Shown in pieces: positions 24,918 to 50,400 of a stretch of DNA of 64,000 nucleotides (positions are counted from its first letter, which is position 1; the number at the start of each line of letters is the position of its first letter). Under the pieces are notes generated by a model. It was not told the origin of the DNA. It made no database searches and worked only from the letters and a program-made list of their open reading frames with translations. The position numbers and the translations under genes are program-made. Source of the stretch: Patagioenas fasciata (taxonomy: Eukaryota; Chordata; Aves; Columbiformes; Columbidae); NCBI RefSeq assembly GCF_037038585.1, contig NC_092521.1:57263898-57327897 (forward strand), written 5' to 3'.

Positions 24918-25100
24918 CTTGTGGCTACCGCTCCTCCTCACGGGCGCCGAGCAATGCAGAGTCGCACCGGGCGGCGGTTGACCAACGGCCCCTGCCCGCG
25001 CGCGCCGCGCCCGCCACCTCCCCCTACCGGCCCCGCGCGCGCGGCAGGGCAACGTGCAGGAACGCCCGTCCCCACCATCACCTTGAGGCCCGGCGGGGCC
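24918..25100 (-). other. FAM210A: probable non-coding first exon of FAM210A
   Basis: On the minus strand a donor-like CACAAG|GTACCTG lies at 24918/24917 inside the CpG island, and the coding exon at 9477 opens with an acceptor and 24 nt of leader, so an upstream leader exon is required. This is the best donor I see near the island centre. A second, weaker candidate (CCC|GTGAGG) is about 25 nt further upstream. The exon 5' end is a guess; only the donor is supported. Confidence 0.4.
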
Positions 25101-25229
25101 CGACTGCGCAGGCGCGCACCGCACGCCGCCGCGCGGCCCTCTGGGGCTCGTAGTCCTCTCCTCCCGCAGGCCAGGCCCGGGCGCCGGGTCCCGTCACGTT
25201 TCACGCGTGCGAAGTGTCGCCTTTCCCTC

Positions 25230-25318
25230 TCCCTTCCCCGGACGTGACGCCACCTCTCTTGCCCGCCGCGCTGCGAGGGCGTCACTTCCGCAAACAAGAT
25301 GTCGGAGTGCTGGGCTGG
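25230..25318 (+). other. RNMT: non-coding first exon of RNMT
   Basis: A strong donor, GGGCTGG|GTGAGT, ends the exon at 25318 in the CpG island. The first coding exon begins with an acceptor at 26770 and only 16 nt of leader, so an upstream exon is needed and this one fits. It contains the ETS and ATF-like words and an AAGATGTCGG sequence close to the YY1 consensus. The transcription start is not visible; the left limit given is approximate. Confidence 0.65.
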
Positions 25319-26769
25319 GTGAGTGCTGCGCGCCCTCCCGGGCGGCCCGCCGGTGGGGACATGGGGGTGGGGCGGGGCCGGGCCGGGCCAGGCCGGGCAG
25401 AGTGGCGGTGCGGGGCGTGCGGGAGGCGGGCCCCGGGCCCTCGGCCTCGCGAGCATGTGAGAAGGGTGGTTGCGCTGCGGGACCGGCCATCGCCAATCGG
25501 CTGCGGCCGCGCCGGGACTCCTGGGTGGTGCGGCGGCGGCGCGCGCTTTGTTCGTTGCTGTGGTGGGCCGAGCTTCGGCGGGCTCCTGGAGGCCTTAGAA
25601 ACGGCCTGGGCCACGGAGGCCGGCCCGCGGGAGCGCCCGGTCTGCGCAGCCCCCCGTGAGGGAATCTTGAGTGTCAAGGCTATTAACAGGGTGGGTGGGG
25701 GTTGCTGCTACAGCGTCTGTTGTTTCTTTGCATTTCGTCCCGTCCTGTCCCGTCCTTCCTGTCCCCCATATACTCCCCGCCCCCGGCGCTTTGAATTCTC
25801 CAGCTTTTCTGCTGAAAAAGCTGACCCCTGGTTGCCATCACTGGCTCTGAAAGCCAGCAGCTTGGTTGACATCGTTGGGTCTGAAATTTTGATAGTTTCT
25901 GAATTTTGCTGGTCTTGGAGCACTCTGTTTCCCAATGATTATATGAAGGTTAGAATGTGCTGGAGATTAAATGAGTTTTGTAGCAGTGATTAAATGTATA
26001 AAATATATAGATACAGAGATGCAGTGGCAGCTGAAGAATATTAATGAATCATGAGGCATAGTGGGTATTCTTGGCAAGCTTGAAATCCACAATTGATATG
26101 AAAATTTGCTCTTAAAAACCACCTTTATTTTTTGTTTGAGGATATCCATTTGAAAATATACTCAATCAGCTTGTGTTTCTAAATGTAAAGTGATAGGATG
26201 AGAGGAAACAGCTTCAAGTTGTGCCAGAGAAGGTTAAAAAAAATTTATTCACAGAAAGTGTTGTCAGGCATTGGAACAAGCTGCCCAGGGAAGTGGTTGA
26301 TTCACCATCCCTGGACGTGTTTAATGACACATAGTTGACATGGGGACACGGTTTAGTGCTAGAGTTAGGCTATGGTTGGACTCAATGATCTTGATCTTGG
26401 TCTCTTCCAAGTAAAATGATTCTGTGTTTTGTAGGTTACTTGTTATGAGGAGGAGAAAAGGGAGATTGCAGCCTCAAAAACAATGACACTTTGCAGTTGA
26501 GTCAATAAAGATATCTAAGAAAGACTCAAACATGAAGAGTAAAGTTTTATCCTAATTATAAGGAGAGTACTTTAAAATTCCACATATTGTGCTATCTTTA
26601 TTAAATAACCAGTCAAATTTGAAGCCTATATGTTCATTGGGGCAAAAGCGTGTTATGTTTCTATAATGCCAGTATTATCACTGAAAGTCTTGACTGTAAC
26701 CACAAGTAAGTGAAATACAAAACTGAAAATGGTTGGTGTTTTGTTTTGTTTTGTTTTTTTCCCCTATAG
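25319..26769 (+). other. RNMT: RNMT intron 1
   Basis: Runs from GTGAGT to CCCCTATAG. The first 80 nt carry a G-rich run (25354-25398) with at least five tracts of three or more G. An old CR1 lies at about 26.2-26.4 kb. The long open frames at its left end are a by-product of GC-rich island sequence. Confidence 0.7.
26187..26438 (+). mobile_element. old CR1 LINE, 3'-terminal fragment
   Basis: CR1 blocks in order: 'gaggaaacagcttcaagttgtgcc', 'cattggaacaagctgcccagg', 'ggttgattcaccatccctgga', 'ggactcaatgatcttga', 'ggtctcttccaa', and a single tail-like 'gattctgtg'. It has the same orientation as RNMT and sits in its intron 1. Divergence shows an old copy. Confidence 0.85.
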
Positions 26770-26785
26770 GTTGCCCTTCTGATCA

Positions 26786-42524
<15,739 letters not shown>

Positions 42525-42844
42525 AACTTTGCGTACTGGCTGCAGCAAGAAGAGATCATATCCATGTGCAAGTTGGAATGGTCAGAAATCCATTGTGGCA
42601 ACTATTTTTTTATTTTTTAATGATCAGAAGTGTGCAGGACACTACCAAAAACTAGAGCAAGCTCATGAGTTACATTGCCTGTCTGTGACAGATGGACTTG
42701 TGTGTGTATATATAAGAAAGATTCTGAACCAGTCTTTTTAAGCATTTGTAAGCAATCTGCATGCTCGCAAAACTCATGTTTGAACTTGACACAACTTTAT
42801 GTTAGAAACAAATGTTTTGTTAGTAGAAATATGTTTGTGTTTAA

Positions 42845-42915
42845 AGCCTGACCCTGCACTTTCCGAAGCTGATGGAAAAATGACTGTCGACTTTGGTGGT
42901 GCAGAATGAGGGCCT
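42845..42915. mobile_element. short palindromic MITE-like relic
   Basis: The ends are imperfect inverted repeats: GCCTGACCCTGCAC at the left against GTGCAGAATGAGGGC at the right. The layout resembles short amniote DNA-transposon derivatives in which a 'gggcctgatcctgcac' block is mirrored. I cannot assign the family. Confidence 0.4.
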
Positions 42916-42968
42916 AAGTATTGTACCACAGAGCTCAGTTAATTCATAATGAGATATATTCAGACATA

Positions 42969-43072
42969 TAGGGTATGTCTACATTGCATGCAGAGCTAAG
43001 TGGCTGATAATACCTGAGTCAATTTGAGTACCTCTGTGCTGTGCTCAAGCCTGCAGTGTAAATCTACCTTAG
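42969..43072. mobile_element. candidate ancient DNA-transposon derivative with inverted ends
   Basis: Left end 'gggtatgtctacattgca' and right end 'tgcagtgtaaatctacctta' are imperfect inverted repeats about 20 bp long. The 'ggtatgtctaca' start is reminiscent of old non-autonomous hAT elements of sauropsids. Target duplications are not clear. Confidence 0.35.
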
Positions 43073-44279
43073 TGGGAATCAAGGTGTAGTTTACATGGTA
43101 AAGTCCCATGATCTTGTTTTTTGTGCTTGCCGATATGTAGTGTCACTTCATGGTGCTTTCAAGATTAAATGGGTTTGTTCTATACAAAACTGCTCTGAAA
43201 GAATTCAATTTCTAGAGTTTTAAATCTGTGTTGTTTTTCCAAATATGACTGTGCGGTAACCAATAACAACTGCTGAACTTAGATTACTGAACATTTTCTA
43301 TTGTATTAAAGACTCTCCTGAATTTTGGTAGTTTTAATGTCTCCTGTAGCTTATTAGACAGATCTTAGGATGTGTTTCTTGTTTTGTAAAGTTCCAAATG
43401 GGCTCAGCAGAAGGATGAGGTGGTGATGGGACCTCATTGCAATCCTTAAGGCATTAGAAACGTGGTCAGCGTACTGGATCATGAACTAGAAGCGGAGCCT
43501 GTGTAACATTTGAAGATGTGAGAAGTTCACTCTGGGAGAGAAGGCTGCATATGTTTGTACACACTCTGTTGCATGTGGATAACAATCCCCAAATTAGAGC
43601 CAAATATTTTGTTTGGGAATGTAATCTAATGATATTAGTAGGCAGAATGGTTTCTAGGTACCATCTTAACTTCCTGTCAAGTGTCTTAGAGCTGGTTTAG
43701 GGATTTCTGACATGGTGTTTGCTATGCTTTCCACATGCTTGTAGCCACCCAATAATGGGAGGGCATGGGTACTTCATGAGTTTTCCTCCCTTCTTGGGCT
43801 AACAGTACCTGTTTACTGCTGTTGGTTAGTATAGTTTACATAGAGATGAAATGATGCAAAGCTGAGGGTACACGAGTATTCTGAAAAGTTATGATAAACC
43901 TAGGAAAGAACATTTCTGTTACAGAGTTAAGCATTCACATTACTTGAGTTTGTAGTTGTGTTGCCTTCACCCTGTAATGAGGTCATACTCCTTCCTCCAT
44001 GAGTCCTGATTTTTTTGTTTGTTTATTGTATAGAAGAACACCTGCAGCTTCATCAACGCAGCAGAATCCCAGTCTGTTCTGCTGCTGAAATTAAGAAAAC
44101 AAGACTCCCTTGTCTGCTAGAATTAGTACTTGTGAAACTAACTGAAAAACACTGACACTTTAGAAATGCTGAAGTGTTTCACTGAAATTTGTGTGTGTCA
44201 ACACTAGTTTTGTTAGATTTCTTGTATGAAATTTCATTTGAAAGTACATTGTTATGCTATTTTTGGAAGAAATCAGAAT

Positions 44280-44285
44280 AATAAA
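44280..44285 (+). terminator. RNMT: candidate poly(A) signal of RNMT
   Basis: AATAAA with a GT/T-rich element about 20 nt downstream. Canonical hexamer, best placed after the RNMT stop (1.76 kb). No transcript data, so inference. Confidence 0.5.
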
Positions 44286-44339
44286 AAGAGGAGAAATACA
44301 GTGGAGTGTCTTTCCTGTTTTAAACAAATTTCAACATAT

Positions 44340-44728
44340 CACACAATTACATAAATGTTGAGGTTGGAAGAGACCCACTGGCAGTCATCTGGTCCAACTC
44401 CTCTGCTCACACATGTTTACCTACAGCTGGTTGCCCAGGGCTGTGTCCATGTGGCTTTTTAATATCTCCAGGGACAGAGACTCCATGGTTGCCCTGGACA
44501 ACCAGTGCCAGTGCTCAGTCACCCTCACAGGGAAAAAATGGTTCCTGATGTTTGGAGGGAACATCTCTTCAGCCTTTCCTCATGTAAGAGATGTTCCAGT
44601 CCCAGCATCTCATATGAGAGGTGCTCCAGGATGTTGAACAAGATTAAATCCACTATTGACCCCTAGGATACATGTTAATTCGTGACCTCCAACTAGACTT
44701 TGTGCCACTGATCACCAGCCCTTTCTAT
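44340..44728 (-). mobile_element. CR1 LINE fragment, old
   Basis: Reverse-complement CR1 3' blocks ('gaggttggaagagaccc', 'ggtccaactcctctgctc', 'ggctttttaatatctccag', 'gtcaccctcacaggg') followed by an internal CR1 block ('attgacccctaggataca', 'ccaactagactttgtgccac', 'gatcaccagccctt'). The two blocks are not adjacent in a full element, so an internal deletion or two copies are involved. Confidence 0.8.
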
Positions 44729-47029
44729 TTAAGATGGATTCTGTGCTCATGAAAGATGTATTTGTTGAGGTAAGGATGGAAGACTTGTTCAAAATAAGAG
44801 TACTTGGCTGCCAGTGGCAATCTGCCCTTTCTTTGCTTTTGAAAGAAGGAGCTGTATGTATTTTGTTTCCTTGTCCTGTAGCTGAGGTTATGAGGCAACA
44901 CAAGCACTGTTAGTACAGGTAATTAATCCTTGTGGGGCTTAGGATATTCCGCAGTCTTACAGTGAAAATAACAGATACTGTGTTTGTGCAGTAAAATGTG
45001 TCATGCTTTGGTACGTTACTGTTGTATCAGTGCTATATTGTATGAGTTCACTTCTGTGAATTACACACCACTGTGGGAGAAATTACTGGAAGGCACTTAA
45101 GCATGTGCTGTGGTTTGTGCCTAAGTTTTAAGCAAATGCTTAAGGTGATGTGTTGCCTGGTGGAATGTATTTGACTTTAAGGTAGACTTGCTGCAAATCT
45201 TACACATAGTACTGTTACAACATTTGAATAGTTTAATTTACATAATGAACTTCTCTGTCCTTTGACTAAATGTGCTTTTCTTTTGAGTCACAGTTATTTA
45301 ATGAAGCACTCTCCTAATGTGGTTTTGTTTTTTTTTTTTTTTTTTTTTGTTAAAAAGGGTAATTATAAGCTGTATTCTAATTGCTAAACTGTGTTTTTGA
45401 AGACTTTGAAAACAGCTAATATAGGGAACATCAAGCTGGGTAGCAATAAATTTAAAACATCTGCAGAGTAATCACGGGGCTGATAATAAATCCACTTTTA
45501 TAATCCACTTATTGCCAAAGCAATAATGCTTCTGGAGGGACAAATGACTTGTCTAATATCAAGCAGGATTAACAGCAGTCTTGTAATCTCAGCCCCCAGT
45601 GTTCCTTGTATGCTGCAGATGAGAGCCTCTATCTGTGGGAAAGTGAGGGAATGGGCATCTGACTTGTTACTTATGAATGCAAATAAGCGTCCTGATTTTT
45701 CTGAAGTGTGAAGCACAAAAATCAGGTCATTTAAGTGCCGCAAGACACGGAGATAAGTGTTCGAGTGGTTTTTGAGCAAGAAACCTTATTTGAGATTTAA
45801 AGAAAAAAGTCTGAAATCTGAATCCTTGTGCTGATGACTATGAATACTGAGTGCTGAACTAAAAACTGTTAATATAGTTTATTTTTTTGCAGCTTTGGTG
45901 CATGGCATTTTACATGGATGAGCTGGTGCTGGTGAAGTGTCTTTTCCTTAACCTCCCCTTTAATACAGCAGCATCACAGATGTATGTATTGCCTTGAATG
46001 TTTCTGTTACTTAGAGAACAGATGTAAGGCAGGACAAAGCTAACTTGATGAATTAGGTTTTGGTAAGTTAGAGGTTTCCTGGTGGTGCATAAATGCAATT
46101 TTAATGGAAGCTGTCACCCTTTCTTCATTTCATTAAAGCTGGTTCTTAACATTGTCATCTTATTTGCTTTTATGTGTCTACCAGTAACTGAAGTTAACTT
46201 TCAAGGCAAGATGTTTGGACGTATAAGGTTGACTGATCTGTGCTGTTAACAGTTTGGTCCAAGTAGTCCTGTCTTCAGTTCCCTTGGTTTTGACACCTGC
46301 CAGTGTACATCTGTGCAACAGCTGGAACAAAAGCCTGCTTCCGTATAGAAGAGCTGTGAGTGAGCTGGACAAATAAGAATTACAGGCTGGAAATTGTTGG
46401 TTTCCTCACATAATTCATAAAAGATTCAGTTAAATGTTTCTTCATCTAGAAGCAAATCACTGCTTCCTCTTAGCAACAGCCTTGGGTTAAAATTTGGATA
46501 CCTTAAGAATCTGTCGGACCCCTTGTACCTTGACTACTATATGATATGGACTGTTGGACCTCTTAGAAACTGGGAGATCTGGGCTGGTTACTGTGAGCCT
46601 GAGCCCACAGAAGTCTCTTGGGAAAAAACATGGAACCCCAACTGGGAAAACCAAGGGGCTGATTACATAGCGTGCAGTTTGACTAATGCCTGTTTAAGGT
46701 GAAGGTTGTATAAAATGTAACACAATCTGAAAGGAAGATGTAGTCCTGAGGCTTCTCTATTGACATACCTGTCAGTGATTAGGTTAAATTTGTCATTTTA
46801 CTTGTGGTTTGTACCACTTGCTCGTGGTGTGATGGCACTGGCATGCTAGATGCTGTCCAGACGGGAAAAAATAGTTCATCCTCTGAAGAACAGTCTTTAA
46901 ATCCAAAGATAATGGTTTTCTAAAGTTGCCCTACCTGTGGGGTCCTTTGCCTTTAATAGTACCATGGTTTTGTGCCTGAAGAGATGAATTGATGTTTCAT
47001 TGTAATTTTTTAAGAGTATTTTAGCAATT
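44729..47029. other. intergenic, no gene seen
   Basis: AT-rich sequence with a T21 run at 45328-45348. A stretch at about 45535-45610 has weak MIR/L2-like order ('aaatgacttgtctaat' ... 'gtaatctcagcccccagtg') that I would not annotate on its own. Confidence 0.6.
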
Positions 47030-47410
47030 TCATAGAATGGCTTGTGTTGGAAGGGACCTTTGAAGATCACCTAGTCCAACCCCCTGCCATGGCCAGGGAC
47101 ACCTTCCACCAGACCAGGTTGCTCAAAGCCCCATCCAGCCTGGCCTTGGACACTCCCAGGGATGGGGCATCCACAACTTCCCTGGGCAGCCTGTTCCAGT
47201 GTCTCACCATCCACATACTAAAAAATGTCTTCCTTTTATCTAATCTAAATCTACTTTCTTTTAATTTAAAACCATTACACCTTGTCCTTTCGCTACAGAC
47301 CCTGCTAAAAGTCTCTCTCCATCTTTCTCATAAGCCCCCTTTAAGTATTGAAAGGTTACAATAAGGTCTTCCCTGGAGCCTTCCCTGGAGCCTGGAGCCA
47401 GGCTAAAGAA
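47030..47410 (-). mobile_element. CR1 LINE, 3'-terminal fragment
   Basis: Reverse-complement CR1 with clear blocks: 'catagaatggcttgtgttgg', 'aagggacctttgaagatcac', 'ccaaccccctgccatgg', 'ttgctcaaagccccatcca', 'gcctggccttgga', 'cctgggcagcctgttccag'. The inner end holds a small local duplication of 'ttccctggagc'. It is 5'-truncated in the C-terminal coding region. Confidence 0.9.
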
Positions 47411-50400
47411 TTTTGAGCAAAGCAACAATATTTTATAGTTTGTTGATATTTAAGAACATTCAGAATTAGTGTACCAAAACCTGACACTTCATCATAGTTC
47501 TTGTCACCACATGACTGCATCATTGCACAACAATAAATATGTACATTAGCTCTTAAGACCAAGATTTTAAATACCTGTGGAGCAGCTGTTAATCCAACAT
47601 CTGAGACAGGAGGATGCACAGAAGGCAAATAGACCCTACCAAATGGTTTAAGACTACCTAGGACACTTAAGCAGTGCAATAACCCATTTATTTCTGGAAT
47701 CTAATTTTGTATATAAAGTATATTTTATTTATATCTACTTTGACATCTTTGAACTGTTTTTCTTGTTCTTGCCATACTTTCATTCCTGCCAGAATACAAA
47801 TTATAAAATCACTGTTTTAAGAAGTCACTCTGCTGGTGGAGACAGGGTTACTGTTTTACTGTTCACTAGCAAAATAGAAAAAAAGAAGCAAAAAAAAAAG
47901 TCTTATGTTTTTCCTGTTCAGAGGTTTCTGTTGACTCCTGAGGCAAATGGAAATTTAATGTGTAATGTGGCTGTTGCCTTTGGTGTTTTCATATGCCTAG
48001 GAAAATAATGCCCCTTTTTCCTGAGGAGAGAGGGAAGGATGTCATGCTGGTAGAAGTCCATTAGTTCTGCAGCATTATAACCTGTCATTCTCACAGCATT
48101 ATTTATGAACCTCAAGATGAAACAATAGAGTTTTATAGAGAAACCACTTTTAAAAGGCCAGCTAAAATGTTCTTTCGTTAGCTGACTTTCACCTACAGCC
48201 AGCTTGACGGAAGTCAGTGTATTAAACTACTTTATTCTATTCTGGCATTACTTTTGTAGTACAATTTTTAATTTTAGTCATCATTCCTGTTGTGAATTTG
48301 TTCGAACTCCAAAGATTACTTAGGTGCATTAACCAAGAGCATTTCCAGTGTCTGGATCTGTGCGTGAGTTACAGATGGAGCCTGCTGTAGAAGTTTTTGC
48401 CTCAGCATCTAGTTTAATTGGTTTTTGCTTTAAAAATGGTTTGTATAGAGTAGGGTAGCACACCTTGCAATAAACAAAAAAAAAGCAGATAAAGTTTGGT
48501 TTTTTTTTTTTTAAATTTCCTGTATTTCCTTACCCCCCTTGTTCTCTACTCTTCTATCAAATGCTGTGCTGAAAGAATGTTTCTCATTTTTCCTGTGAGA
48601 GTTGATCAGTTCAATTGCTGCAACTGAGACTTTTATAGTAAGAATATTTTGGGAAGAAGAACACTTATGTGCAAAATGGATTACTCAGCTTTGCAGGATT
48701 TCCTTCGAACTAGTGTAGAATAACCAGTGCCCGTTTCTTTGTTCTACTTGAATCTCAGTAAGAGGTGGTTGCTGCTTTAAATAAACAGTTCTTGTTAGCT
48801 TTATTAAACACTTCAGTTTCAGGTGTGAAAAGGCCATGAATACCTCAGTACAAACAAGATTTTGATGGAAATACACATTACAAAGCAATGTAAACGTTTT
48901 GGGTCTACCACATGAGGAGTTTTCTACAAATTGTCCACAATGGGGAAAACAGAACATTCTGCTTGTGGATTCAAAGCCAGAAGCAGTTCATGGAACAGAG
49001 AACATGCGCAGATTGTGCTTTGCTTAGCAACTTCTACTTTAAATTAATGACTTAAATCAGGTGAATATTTTCTTTCATCCTTTCTTGAAGATGAGCTTGT
49101 CTCCCAACAGTATGTGTGCTTTTTCTTATTGTGTTTTCTCCTCTCACAACTGCCCTTTCTAGAGCCAATCTAGAAGCTATACACTGAAGCATGTCTTACA
49201 AAAAAACAATTTTTCACAGATGTGGTACCTTCCAGTCGTTTAGTATGCTGAACCTCCAGTGTGGGCATGAAACTAAATCCTGATAGATTTAGGGTGATAA
49301 TATTGCCCACTCTACCCAGTATAAAGATGACTGTGTTCAGACTAATTCTAGTCAGGATTTCTGTATTCAACTAGTGAGAGTAACTGCATTTCTCCTCAGC
49401 CTAAGTAGAAAATGGCATATACTCCCTACAGAGCATAGTATTTTTTTCTTTCTTTCAGAAATAAACCAACCTGCGCTTAAGCAGTAAAGTATTTATTTTA
49501 CTTCTGCCACCTTGAAACGCTTTTTGGGTTTAAGTATGTTACATCTAGAAACACAATCTAGTTTGATCAACTAAGGTGATGACATTTATGTAGACAGCAA
49601 AGACAGGGTTCCTTGTAGATCATTCACTAAGAACTCAGGCTTTATGCAACTCAACCTTGTGCTGCGAGGCAAATCTTTATTCTGTTGTCTGGCTTGCTTT
49701 GCTCGGTTTATGCAAAGGGCTGGTAATATAAAAGGTTTCAGATCTCTAAAACTGGAGTGAAGAGTTTTAAGCATTTAGATTTGAGACGATTTCTCCCTAC
49801 CTGCCTACCAGATTCCAAATTCCTGTAGAAATCTCTTCCTGCTCGCCTTTTTTCTTGATTTCCCAAATTTAAGTGCAGTTTTGCCTCTTCTGTAGTGGAG
49901 TCCTTGAGAAACCTGATCTAGTTGGCTTGCTCAAACTACATTGAGGAATTTTTTTTCAGGTGGACTTCATTGTCATCACTTTCTGCAAAGAAAAGGGACA
50001 GAAAGAAAGCTGGGGTAGAGGGGCCAATATGGAGGCAGACTTAGTTTGTATTTGTACTACAAAACTTAAGTAACTCCAGCTGAAATGGAATTTTCCTTTT
50101 AGTCACTGGAATCAGCAAGTAGGAGCTAAGAGGGAAAATATCTTGCATTAGTGTTAACATCTACTGACAAGTCAAAGAGACAATAAAAGAATTTCCCAGA
50201 CTCTTGTTTACCTGTGCTTAATAAAATGTGAGATAATGAATTAGGATAGATTGCTTGTTAACAGGCAACAGCTTAGTCAAGAGGATGTGTTGTCATGAAC
50301 TACCAGAATGAAGTACAGATGTCTATAAAAAGGTCAGGTCCAAGCTGAAGCCAAAGCTTAGAGATCAGTTTACAGTCACTTTCGTATTATACAGTGAATA

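Larger units (their letters stand above)
9478..24918 (-). other. FAM210A first intron (~15.4 kb)
   Basis: It runs from the inferred donor beside 24918 to the acceptor before 9477. It carries the young CR1 at 10.6-13.4 kb, an old CR1 near 18.9 kb, homopolymer tracts, and a C15 run at 23505-23519 that is G15 in the transcript. I see no other gene in it. Its upstream limit depends on the predicted non-coding exon. Confidence 0.5.
24520..25700. promoter_or_regulatory. CpG island, shared divergent promoter of FAM210A and RNMT
   Basis: This is the only long GC- and CpG-dense stretch of the window and it lies between the two gene starts. No TATA box is apparent. An NRF1-like site, TGCGCAGGCGCG, is at 25105-25116 (one mismatch to the consensus). 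An ETS-like ACTTCCG is at 25284-25290. An inverted 8-mer pair carrying the TGACG half-site of CREB/ATF sits at 25244-25251 (GTGACGCC) and 25278-25285 (GGCGTCAC). A CCAAT word is at about 25491. These are typical of constitutive bidirectional promoters; occupancy is inference. Confidence 0.85.
42525..44300 (+). other. RNMT: RNMT 3' UTR (probable)
   Basis: Begins after the TGA. The best poly(A) signal is AATAAA at 44280-44285, followed by the T/G-rich 'gtggagtgtctttcctgtttt'. An earlier ATTAAA near 43305 could give a shorter form. Two palindromic repeat relics lie within (42845-42915 and 42969-43072). Confidence 0.55.

Noticed and set aside
24522..25993. Long open frames on both strands of the CpG island (up to 259 codons)
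   Set aside because: Arg/Pro/Gly/Ala-rich frames in all phases are expected in CpG-dense DNA with few stop words. They ignore the RNMT and FAM210A splice sites and show no domain.
45535..45610. Weak MIR/L2-like order of blocks
   Set aside because: Similarity is limited to a few words with gaps. I could not distinguish it from chance by eye.
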